Source: Pseudovirgaria hyperparasitica (taxonomy: Eukaryota > Ascomycota > Dothideomycetes > Acrospermales > Acrospermaceae). Taken from it: a DNA stretch of 64,000 nt. The translations under genes were made by a program, and so were the position numbers. The notes below the pieces were generated by a model. That model was not told the origin of the DNA. It ran no database searches and saw nothing but the letters and a program-made list of their open reading frames with translations. Positions 11,121 through 21,489 of this stretch are shown here, one piece after another (position 1 is the stretch's first letter; every line of letters starts with the position of its first letter). The DNA lies in the NCBI RefSeq assembly GCF_010093815.1, contig NW_022985562.1, forward strand, positions 947,932 to 1,011,931, in the 5' to 3' direction.

Positions 11121-12859
11121 ATGAAGTTCCCAGGCTGCTACAACAACAACAACAACAAGCAGCGCGTCCTCGGACTCGCGCTCGTCCTAACAACCTGCAC
11201 ACAAGCCATAGACCTCGACGTAAACGACGCAGGTAAGTAACAAACTACCTATCAACCATCCACTAACACACCCAACAGCATCCATCAAAGCCACCACCCG
11301 CACCATCGCCCAAACCCTCACAAGCTACTACACCAGCCCAGACAACGAAAACCGCGACATCCCCGGCCTCCTCCCGGACAAATACTACTGGTACGAAGCC
11401 GGCGCCCTCTTCAACAGCCTAATCACATACTGGCACTACACCAGCGACACCCAGTACAACACCCTCACCCGCCTCGCCCTGCGCCATCAATCCGGCGACA
11501 AGGAAAACTTCATGCCCCTCAACCAGACCAACACCATCGCCAACGACGACCAGGCATACTGGGCCCACGCCGCCATGACCGCCGCCGAAACACGCTTTCC
11601 CACCCACGACGATGACAACAACAACGACGACGACAGCGATCCCTCCTGGCTCGACCTCGCACGCGCCGCATTCGACACCCAGACCGCACGCTGGGACAAC
11701 ACCACCTGCGACGGCGGCCTGCGCTGGCAAATCTACACGTTTGGCGCGGGGTACAACTACAAGAACAGTGCGTCGAACGGGGCGTTTTTCGCGCTTGCGG
11801 CGCGGCTGGCGCGCTATGCGGGCGCCAACGACGAGACGTATGCGCGCTGGGCGGACGCGGCGTGGGAGTGGTCGACGCGGGTTGGGCTTGTGGTGGAGGA
11901 GGATGAAGAAGGGGATGGGAACGGGAATGGGAATGGGACGTATGTGTATGATGGGGCGAGCGCGGTGGAGGATTGCGGGTCGGTGAATCGGTTGCAGTGG
12001 ACGGCGTATGCGGGGTGGTATGTTTTGGGTGCGGCGTATATGTATAATCGCGTATGTCCTTCTCCTCCTTTTTCTCGCCCTATCCCCTTTCTCCCCTCCC
12101 ATATCCCATATCCCCTCCCATATCCCCTATCCCCTACCCCAAACCCCCAAACCTAACCCCACCCCACAGACAAACCACCCAACATGGCGCACCCGCCTCC
12201 AATCCCTCACAACCGGCCTCTCAATCTTCTACCCCGACAACGACACCAACCCCAACGAACCCAACGAACCCACCAACCAAATCCTCACCGAACCCGCCTG
12301 CGAACCCCAAAACACCTGCACCACGGACCAGAAATCCTATAAGGCATCCCTCGCCCACACCCTCGGCACCACCCTCCAGCTCGCACCCTTTCTCGAATCC
12401 GCGCTTCTGCCGCGCATGCGTGCTTCTGCCGTCGCGGCGGCGCGGACGTGTGTTCGTGGGGAGGAGGAGGAGGAGGAGGAGGAGGCGCGCGAGTGTGGGT
12501 TTGTGTGGACTGCTAGTAGTGGGAACGAGACGTATGGGGTTGGGGAGCAGATGGGGGCGTTGAATGCTGTGCAGAGTTTGTTGGCTTTGGGGAGTGCGGG
12601 GCCGGGGGTTGGGGGGGAGGGGGACGGGGAGGGGGACGGGGAGGGAGGTGATAACAACAACGACAACAACAATGACGGGGGAGATAATAACAACGATGGT
12701 GATGGACAGGGCGGCGACGACGGAGGGAATAACGCAGGGAATGGGACTGACAATACGCCTGGCACTGGTATGGCTGCGAGGAACGGGTCGGGCGGCGTGT
12801 GGGCTACGGTTGTGCTCAGTGTGCTTCTTGCCACCGTGTGTACGGCGATGTACTTGTAA
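11121..12859 (+). CDS. GPI-anchored GH76 endo-1,6-alpha-mannosidase (Dcw1/Dfg5 family)
   Basis: Exons 11121-11232, 11279-12051 and 12170-12859 give 524 aa (introns of 46 and 118 nt). The protein acts at the plasma membrane/cell wall; the family is thought to transfer GPI-mannoproteins onto wall glucan. There is a hydrophobic signal segment at about residues 15-30, preceded by an Asn run. The GH76 core has a YYWYEAGALFNSL segment and the catalytic Asp pair D127-D128 in the motif NDDQAYW. GGLRWQIYTFGAGYNYKNSASNG is followed by the WTAYAGWYVLGAAYMYNR helix and, in exon 3, NETYGVGEQMGALNAVQSLL. An acidic run of eight Glu lies in a surface loop. The C-terminus is Gly/Asn/Asp-rich low complexity and then a hydrophobic tail, as expected for a GPI signal. 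The second intron is unusually pyrimidine- and C-rich. Confidence 0.93.
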
Positions 12860-13403
12860 CTGACGATGACGATGACGTAGGCTGAATTGAAACATGTACA
12901 TTCCTGGCGTGGAGTTGAGGAATTCTGTCTGGTTGTTTGTTCGGCCTGTGTGTGTGTGTACCTTATATATGTCGCAGTGTGCGATGCTCGTGGTCTGTAG
13001 CTTCCAAGCAAGCCTGCCACTGCAGCCAGGTCAGTCTGACTTCTCTCACTCAATGGTGTCCGATCACTTACGTAAGAAGAACAGCGGTGGAATGAGACAC
13101 GTTGGATGCATATCAAACGGCTCGCCAGAAAGCTCCATCTTGCATTCATCCAATTATTAGTGCTATGGGTATCTAGTATTCAAAGACTTGCCACCGGACT
13201 TCTCTGTGTCCCGCAGGACTCAATATAGCCGCAACGTCGAATTATAAAAGGAAAGAAACACTCCACTGTTGTCACCATTCAATTCAGTCCATTCCTCCAT
13301 GCTTTTTGCCTGCCAACGCCGTCATTGCGCCCCAAAAAAACTCCGTGCATCAAAAAAAGAGGTAATATATCGCCACAAAGACACGGAGCTGCAGAAACTT
13401 TCT
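12860..13403. other. Convergent 3' interval
   Basis: 544 bp between the stops of the GH76 gene (plus) and the Zn2Cys6 gene (minus). A short GTGTGT run occurs near 12,948-12,958. No gene was seen. Confidence 0.5.
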
Positions 13404-15983
13404 TCAATACGACGGCACCCCAGGGTTGAAAAGCGCATTGCTTTGCTCAATCATTGTGTCGATCTGACCTGTACCCGTCGTTTCCAGACTCTGCATCAGC
13501 TCGACCTGTTGCTCTTGCGTCAGTCCAGAGTCCGGCTTGCCCAGACCCCAGTTTTGACTAGACAAGAAGTCTGCGGCTGGCAGGATATCCATGTTGTCAA
13601 AGTTGTACTGTTGCTCTGGGCTGAATCCGCCCAGCGCTTGCGAACCATTCGAAAAGCCAAGCGAATCCTGCGGTGGCATCGAGAATGCAGGATTCCATTG
13701 TGACATGTCAGGAAACGTAGTAGGCAGAGGATTAAATCCCGTGTTAGATTCAAACTCCGACCCCGTATAGGTGTCTTGATAAGGTTGATGAGGGTGGGGA
13801 CTTGTCCTGTATGGGTCGCTTGGCGGCGGGTCTTGAAAATGGATGTGTCTGGTGGTTCCTACCAAGGAATATGGAGAGTTGTTATTACCATAGCCAAGTG
13901 TACTGTTAAGTTGCTCCGGTGGAGTGTTCAGCGATGAGGTTGACACGGTGGCAGCAGGACTGGTCGTCCTCGATCGATTGACGTTTGAACCCTCGATAGA
14001 CGTGCTGTCGGATGGTGAGCTTGCAGCGATAGGAATGTCTCCATCCTTTTCATATATCTTCATACAGGCCTGTGTGAGATGTCTGTACAGCTCCAGAGCT
14101 GAAGTCACTCCAGGCCATCGGGTCGAGGCTGACTCGATAATATCCAGGGCTGTTTTTAGGTGGTGCTCTACATCCGTGCGTGGATGTAGTCGGCGGACCT
14201 CCGAGTACGAAAGACTCCAGAGCAAAGTGTTGATAGCCATGAAGATGGACTGCGCAAAGACCCAGGTAATGTCGACGCTGCCCGTTTCGATTTGCTTGCG
14301 TTGCAGGTGTATGTTGTACTCACATGCATCATAGCACTGCAGAGCAGCTCTTTGCGAGGGTCTTGGTACTTGAGGAGAGGGACGATATAAAAAGACTCTC
14401 ATGGTGTTATACCTTCCAATAAACCTGTACAGTCGTTAGCCTTGCGTAAAATGACATCTATGTAGAGATACTGACCAGGTCTTCGTAAGCCCCGATCCAG
14501 CATCCATCTCAGGGCTCGTGTCACGCCACGCAATCAGCTTCGCCTCCATCTCTCGGAACCATGGATCTTGGTCGGACTTGGGGTCACGTCGCTTTCTCTG
14601 GTAAAGCTTTCGTCTGATTTCGACTTGCAGTAACCGCATCTTGCAAAAGTGTATCGAGATCCATTTCCGCAAGGATGTCTGGGGTGCTGGAAGTATGCCA
14701 TCCTTTGTGATGTACTGATCGTCCACCAGTTCTGGGAAATTCACGTCAATGTGATCACGTCCGGTGGAAAAGGTAGCAGGACGACCAAGACCGTGTGCAA
14801 GGCCAAAATCCATAGTGGCCAGGCACCAGAATAGCCTACGTCTCATGTCAATCTGCAGAGGGTCGGCCAGCTGTCCGCCTCTGCCCCGCACCAGAGTTTT
14901 CTCTTCACTGATACCCAATGCTTGAGCAAGCCGCACAGCAAGACCGATTTGATAATAGACAGCCGTGCGAGTTGGTGTCAGGAGCGAATAGCCACCTACG
15001 AGGGCAAAACACTGTAGAGTGCTGAGGTTCATTGGGCGGATGGCTGGTTCCATGAACTTCAGGGCGGCTAGATAGTAACTATCAGCAAGTCCGGCGTACT
15101 GAGCATCCATTTTCTGTAAGCTGATTGCAATGACCATCCTTAGGCAGAAGTTTTTGTGAGGATCCGACGAGCCATTGTATATGTCTTCTACGTCTTGCGT
15201 AAAGGTGGGCTCATGGAAGAGCGGATACAAGGGATGCACTGGCTGCTTGTCAGCGTATGATTTCTTTATGTTTGCCTTGGGGAGAGTTTGCAAACTAATT
15301 GTTCAAGGCGAATTACCTTTCATGTAGAAAAGTTGGACCAGCCGGTTGGTCAGGTCTCGTGTAGGCAGTTCTTCCGCGGCGACATTGCTGATGAGCGGGT
15401 ATATTTTTGAAGTTGGCTTTTCTGTCTCCTTGGATGTCTGCTCCTTGATCATACGCTGTCGCGCATTCGGCACGATTTCTGATATACTTTTCGAATCGGT
15501 GAATTGCTTTGCGAGCTGCATCACTAATCGAGTGAGAGTTGTGCCGCTTGCAGAACCCAGGTATTTTGACTCGTTGGTCTCGAGGATGTGCACAGAGGCA
15601 GCATTACGCACGGTATCTTCGGGATCTGGATCTCCATCGTCTTTCTCCAAGTCAGCGAGCTGCTTCTCCAGATCGCGGACCTTGTGCTGTAGATGGACGA
15701 CGTAATTGCGGGGAATGCGGGTGCCTTTGGTAGGGTCGTAGTATTCGCAATGAGAATTGGTGCGCTCGCAAGGGCCGCAACGAGGGATGCCTGGATCGCA
15801 ACGTGTTTTTCTCTACGACGGACGTCTCATTAGCTATGACTGAGCGTGTTGTGAGGATATCTGAGGATGACAAGTAGTGCTCACAGTTCTGCAACGGCAA
15901 CAGGCGGTTAAGGTATGTGCGACACGAGGCGATGGGTCTTGATTGCCGTCGGGCTTTGTCTGCGGCTTTCCGCCAGGATCCAT
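13404..15983 (-). CDS. Zn(II)2Cys6 transcription factor with fungal_trans domain
   Basis: Four exons on the minus strand (15983-15885, 15812-15317, 15238-14476, 14424-13404; introns of 72, 78 and 51 nt) encode 792 aa. The zinc cluster C28, C31, C38, C45, C48, C55 (CX2CX6CX6CX2CX6C) is built across the first intron. It is followed by a coiled-coil linker (HLQHKVRDLEKQL). Splicing exon 2 to exon 3 at the inner CCAG acceptor (15239) restores FYMK to VHPLYPLFHEPTF, the usual opening of the fungal_trans domain; nearer AG sites break the frame. The domain continues through LGISEE, RRRLFWCLATMDFGLAHGLGRP and the WVFAQSIFMAINTLLWSLSY helix. The last ~200 residues are Ser/Pro/Gln/Asn-rich and probably activating. 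Nuclear DNA-binding regulator; the pathway is not identified. It is divergent from the next regulator over 2.2 kb. Confidence 0.9.
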
Positions 15984-18141
15984 ATTTAAGGTGTTACAAG
16001 GAGCAAGGAATTATGGAGCGGAACGGACTGGTGGGTCGAGTAATTGGGTGGTAGTGTGTCTTCCATGCCACAGAGACAGGCGCAAGTTTAATGAGGTTCT
16101 GTAGAGATGTGGGACGGTTGGACGAGAAGCAAAACGCGGCAACGAGAGAGGCCAAAGTGGCAGCGTGGAGTGGAGAGAGAGGATGAAGGATGGGCGAGTG
16201 TCGAGTCGAGGAGTATTCAGAGTTGGATGCTGGAAGGATTGGGAGTCGCGGCAGGGATAGAGGAATCGATCAATGGGTAATAGAGCAGAGCACAGGCTTC
16301 CGATGTTCTGTTGTGAAGTAGTAATGAGTAGTAGTAGGATGGAGGAAGCAGGACGATGCACACGACGACGACGATACACGACGTTGCAGTTGTTGAGTAG
16401 TCTCCAAGGAAGAGCCCACACCCGAGCCAACTAAACTACGTATTCCTATTACCCTAGAGATTAGACTAACTGGATAGATAGCAGCATCAAACGATTCGAA
16501 TTCCAGTGGATGTCTAGAGGGAGATCTGTGAAGATTAGTGGGGCAATACCATGAATGCAGATGCCGCTGCTTGTGCCGTTCCGTCTGTCAGCGTCTCGCC
16601 TACATTTAACGTTAATTATCCTGACCTCGGGCCCAAGTGAACAAACAGCAAGCCAAACAAGTCTTGTAAAGGAAAAGCTTCCCGCCATAGTTTGTTTGTG
16701 TGCGGCCTCGGCTGATCATTTCAACTCATTTCTGGTTCGCAGGGCTGGCTTAGGCCTGAGGGTGGGCTGGGCGAGTTGGCGGTGGCAACGGTGTAGATAG
16801 ACTATACAGGCTGTGACTACAGGACTGCAGAATCACAGGTAATCCAGGTAATCCATTTGCTCAAGCTCCAATCACCAATGTACATACACACTACATACTG
16901 CATACAACATGGCTTGCTATTAATGCCCGAATGGTGCCACATGGTAGGGCATGCATACATATGTAGTCGGTAGGGAGATATTGATGCCTGTCTGACAAAA
17001 GATACTTATGTAGTAGTATTACACCTTGGGTAACCAGCGATAATATAATATTAATAATCAGCAATACGCAGATTATACCCGTGCATGTCCAGAATTGGCG
17101 TGTAGATCGTAGCCACCGCTGCCGAACAGGTACCCGATCATCTCCACAGTGCACAGCCACTTGGCAGCAGTAAGCAGCTGATTAATAATACCTTACCAGC
17201 CAGCCTTACGTACGAATACTTACTGTGTATCCGTAACATAGCATAACCGGGATAATGTCTACTCGGTCCCGCGTCCGAGCTCTCCAATATCGTCATATCA
17301 ACTGCTTACACTACTAATACCCACTAATTACTGCTGCTGCCCTGTACACAACATCTTCACTCTATACACCTCCATACTTATAACCACTTTTCGAGATACG
17401 TCGGCCTACATGATAGCCACCCGACTCCAGAAACAATTGCAACCGTCATAACAACAATCAATCAAACCGATCATAACGACTAATTACCACCACCACGCCT
17501 TCGCTCATCAGCTTGCGGCTGCGGCTTTGCAATCCCCACCTTGGCCCTCCGCCATCTCCTCCACCCTCCCTCATCCCTCCTCCCACCGTCCGATGGTCCA
17601 GGGAAGTGAAACCAGATCCACTTTCAGCGCCCCGTCGCGTTCGCAAGGCTGCAAGTAATTTATTAACAGACTGCTCCATTCGTCTCTGACTGGATAGTCT
17701 TGTCGCTGTAGTTTCAGATCCAGTCTCCCTCCTCCTCCCCTCCGATCCTCTCACGGACCCTCCTTACTGACTGACTCCTCTCCACCCTTCAGCCGCTTCT
17801 CGACTTCAGGTAAGTGCGCGATCATCTAATTATATCACACACAAGCGAACTGCTCTTCAACTCTTCTTCTGCTGCCAGGGGCTTTGCTACCCGTCGCGTG
17901 GCCATGCTGCTATCCTTGCGACTTGTTATGCATGCATGAGCACTGCTGCTGATCTAATAAGATGATCGACCTCCACTGTACTTCTATTCAATACTTTTTC
18001 AGTCCTCTTCAGCTCCATTACTCTTTTTTTCTCTTTACATTCTGTCCTTGATATCTGTTCCCTTTGCCAATGTGCCAGAAATCACACGTCGTTGCCTTTT
18101 TTTTACTGTCCGACACACGGACACTGGGTTGACTTCGCGCC
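15984..18141. promoter_or_regulatory. Divergent promoter region between two Zn2Cys6 regulators, with a probable 5'UTR intron
   Basis: 2.16 kb without a coding gene. Long intergenic leaders are common for fungal regulators. On the plus strand a leader exon appears to end at 17809 with a strong GTAAGT donor (17810). A plausible acceptor is the TTTTTCAG ending at 18002 (intron about 193 nt), just upstream of the regulator's ATG at 18142. The exact acceptor is inferred. The middle (about 16,850-17,250) is richer in A/T and holds several TAATATTAATAATA-type stretches, with no TE similarity seen. Confidence 0.45.
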
Positions 18142-20363
18142 ATGCCTGCAGACACCACTGCATCATCATCACCCTTCACCTTTCCACACGCTGGACACCT
18201 CATGGTCCTGGAAACTCCGCTGTTGCGCGTGAGTCGCCCAGTGGCTGCTTGCTCACGATGTAGAGCTGCCAAAGTCAAATGTGACGGCAAACTGCCCGCC
18301 TGCACTGCCTGCGAAAAGTCAAACAAAGCCGCCGAATGTAGCTCCACCAACGACCAATTCGCTCGCGGCAAGGAACGAAGCTATGTCGCCACGCTCGAGA
18401 CGAGGGTGGAGAAGCTCGAAAGGAGGATTGCTGAAGCTCGGGCTAGACGAAAGTCTTCCACCACTGGCATGACCGACTTTGACGATGCTTTCACCTCTCC
18501 AAAACTATCAACGGATTTGCCTGGCAGAAACAAGACGACGAGCGCTCGTGCTGCTCGCCGGAAAGAGGCCAGTGACATTGATAATCTGGTCTCGGACTTT
18601 GGTCTCTTGTAAGTGTCTGCGTGTACTGCATCCACCTCCGTATCTCTCTCTATATGCTCACGTGCTCTCAGAGCTGTCAATGCTACTGCACGCGATTTCC
18701 ACGGTTTCACCACTCCCATGTCTTATGCACGCCTCATACTCTCTACTTGTACAAAGGAACCTCTGCCGAATACCACACCTCAAGATCTACCACCACGTTA
18801 TGCCGCGACTCCCCTGATCCAGCACTATCTCAATAACGTCTTTGTACTATTACCCGTCTTTGAAGAGGCAAGTTTCTGGTCTTCGGTCGACGCGGTGTAC
18901 AATCCAGAAGTACGGAAACCCTTGCCTTTCGACTACTGGACTGTAAGAATGGTTCTAGCCTTATCATCCATTTCGCTGTCTCAGCAGCGGGGCGATGCGC
19001 AGTATTTCGATGCTGTGGGTCATGTGACTGCTGCTTTGGAGTTCGCTGAAGATGTGCTTCATCCTGGCTTCGTCGCTACTATCCAGGCTTTGGTGCTGCT
19101 TGTGGAATTTGCTATGATGGATCCGCACCACTTTGACAGCTGGCATCTGATCGGAGCCGCCTCACGAGCCATGGTGGATATTGGCATGCATCAGGATCCC
19201 CTGAAAGCTCTCCACTCCGGCAAGTCAAAACTCGAGCTCCGACGGCGCGTTTACTGGTGTGTCTTTGCTTTGGATAGGTGTGTCATTTCAAGATTAACTT
19301 CCGTATTGAGTCCAGTTCTTATACCTTCTAGGTCAACTTCGCTGGTACAGACCAGAGCGTTCTCTTTCTCGGACGATTCAGCAACCGTTGCTCATCCTTT
19401 CGCCGCCTCCATATCCTCGCCGAGCACGAAAACGCAAAAGACCCAGTTCTGGCTGCAGAATTTCGACACAGCCGCCCAGTTCTTCAAGATCCGTCAACTA
19501 CAGTCGGAATGGTACACCAAACTCTTCCAGTCGGGTCGAGAACCCTGGCCAGACGCGTATGGCTACATATGGAAGACCTACCGGCAGATGACCGATTGGT
19601 ACAACAACATCTCAAAGAACACGTTGCCAAACACACAGGCCTTCTTCGAGCTCGAAGTACTGTACAGCTACGTCTACGTGCTCTCCCCGAGCCCTCGCTG
19701 CCCGGCAATCAGCAACTACGCCCAACGCCTCATCTTCGAGCACTGCATCGCCTACGCCATCAACCTCCGCGCAATCATGAGAGACAAATCCTCCCCGACA
19801 ACCAAGATCCCCCTCACTTTCTACGACGCCATGCGCGCCTACATGACCGGCCGCCAATTCGTCGACGTCCTCCAGCGCAACCTCGACGTCCTCCTCAACC
19901 CAATCCCGCCCACCCCGCCCGCCTCCTCCGGGCCCCTCACCTCCTCCGAACCCATCGACCCCTTTGCCGCTCCCCCCGAAATCAACCCGCCCTCCTTCCC
20001 AACCCCGGCAATCCCCCAACCCTCCTCCTCCCTCGACGGCACAGAACATCCCCCCTCGCTCAACGACCCGCCCGCAAGAGCCCTCCGCGCCATCAACGAC
20101 TTCACCGACATCCTCGCACGCTTCGGCATGCGCTTCGGCTACATCAACTGGCGCGACCGCTTCCAGAAGGAGAGCGCCTCGGTCGTCAACCAGCTCTATG
20201 CCCGCTCGTCGGTCTCGCCGCCGCCATCCACGTCGCCTGTATACGGCGGTCATGGCCATTCCTTACAACAACATACGCAACATGCACAACAACATACGCA
20301 ACATACCCAACACACACAACAAGACTACCACCAAACAACAAGTCTACACTCATCCATGCACCT

Positions 20364-20457
<94 letters not shown>

Positions 20458-20483
20458 CNNNNNNNNNNNNNNNNNNNNNNNNN

Positions 20484-20579
<96 letters not shown>

Positions 20580-20892
20580 GCAACAGCAGCACCCCCAACA
20601 CACACACTCATACCCAGCCTACTCACAGCACCACCTACCCCCAACCCTATCCCCAGCGCCCTACAGCTGGGCAAACTCAGGCGCTGGAGGCGGCGGAAGT
20701 GGTAGTGGTGGAAGCGGAGCAGGAGGAGCAGGAGCAGCAGGAGGAGGAGGTGGTGGAAGTGGAGGAGTCGGATCCGCGACCATGCCAGCACCACAATATC
20801 AATACCCCATCCCATCGCCAAACAGCAACAGCCATTGGGATTCGTCTCCGGGCGCGGAACTCAGGCCGCAATTTCCTGGGCCTATGGGTTAA
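18142..20892 (+). CDS. Zn(II)2Cys6 transcription factor with a long polyglutamine tract (contains an assembly gap)
   Basis: Exons 18142-18608, 18672-19277 and 19332-20892. The second intron (54 nt, GTGTGT...TTCTAG) is in frame and easily missed; removing it joins DR to STSLVQTRAFSF. As assembled the product is 877 residues, but 20459-20483 is N, so the length is provisional. The cluster is C37, C40, C47, C54, C57, C66 (CX2CX6CX6CX2CX8C), then a coiled coil (residues ~78-95), a linker, and the fungal_trans domain (YLNNVFVLLPVFEE, AVGHVTAALEFAEDVLHPGF, DPHHFDSWHLIGAASRAMVDIGMHQDP, LRRRVYWCVFALDR). The C-terminus is Pro-rich, then poly-Gln, then Gly/Ser-rich. Nuclear regulator; its targets are not identifiable here. 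The PolyQ and Gly/Ser tail suggest a flexible, length-variable activation region. Confidence 0.9.
20363..20580 (+). repeat. (CAA)n microsatellite encoding polyglutamine, interrupted by an N gap
   Basis: A nearly pure CAA trinucleotide repeat lies within the last exon of the polyQ regulator. It is interrupted by 25 N (20459-20483) where the assembly evidently failed to span the repeat. It ends in interrupted CAG/CAA units. True repeat number is unknown. In the other frames it creates artefactual poly-Thr, poly-Asn, poly-Val, poly-Leu and poly-Cys readings. Confidence 0.97.
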
Positions 20893-21489
20893 GTTGGCTG
20901 GGAGCTGGGGATGGGAAGGAGGGGAGAGGGGAGAAAGGGGGAAGGGGGTTGGGGAGAAGGAGTTTGTTGTAAGACAGATGACAGATGACAGATGACAGAG
21001 ATACAGACAGATAGTTTGGGGCGATATATATATATACCATAATGTTTTGTTTTTGTGTGTGTTGTATGTTGTGTGTGTGTGTGTTGTAATTATGTTGTGT
21101 GTCGTGTGCCTCTTTTTATATCTGACGGCGGCCATGTGATCTTTTGCTATTAGCGCGTATACGAGAGATATATACACACACACAAGGATCAAACCCCTTT
21201 TATTTGATTTTTGGTGTTATCTTCTTCGGCGGCGAGGCTAGTCCTATGCAACAGCTCTCCCTCTTCTTTTCTTCTCTGCTTTTCTCTTCTTCTTTTCTTC
21301 TCTTCTTCTCTCTTCCCCTCTTTACTCTACTCTTCTCCCCCAACCCGATTCCATAATACCCCCCTTCCTCCATCCTCCATCCTCCGTCCTCCATCCTCCG
21401 TCCTCCATCCTCCGTCCTCCATCCTCCGTCCTCCATCCTCCGTCCTCCATCCTCCGTCCTCCATCCTCCATCCTCTACCCCCAACCCAG
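20893..21489. repeat. Convergent 3' interval rich in simple repeats, with a 14-bp minisatellite
   Basis: Between the polyQ regulator and VPS9. It contains a short ACAGATG-type tandem (about 20,976-21,000), a (TA)n tract, (GT)n tracts (about 21,053-21,085), a TTC/TCT-rich tract (about 21,260-21,335), and at about 21,366-21,475 a 14-bp minisatellite (unit CCTCCATCCTCCGT, about 6-7 nearly perfect copies). The pyrimidine strand runs through the probable 3' end of both transcripts. No gene was seen. Confidence 0.85.

Noticed and set aside
11419-12102. 227-codon open frame on the minus strand opposite the GH76 gene
   Set aside because: It lies wholly antisense to the GH76 catalytic domain, is Arg/Pro/Val-rich low complexity, and is explained by strong GC bias at third positions.
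12337-13149. 270-codon minus-strand frame at the GH76 3' end
   Set aside because: Antisense to conserved GH76 exon 3; Ser/Pro repeats mirror the acidic and Asn/Gly-rich coding sequence.
19509-20705. Long frames of poly-Thr, poly-Asn, poly-Val, poly-Leu and poly-Cys across the CAA repeat
   Set aside because: They are the other five frames of the polyQ-encoding microsatellite and include N bases; only the Gln frame continues a zinc-cluster factor.
21366-21475. Regular short repeats as a CRISPR-like array
   Set aside because: Direct 14-bp tandem units without unique spacers, in a eukaryotic genome; a minisatellite.
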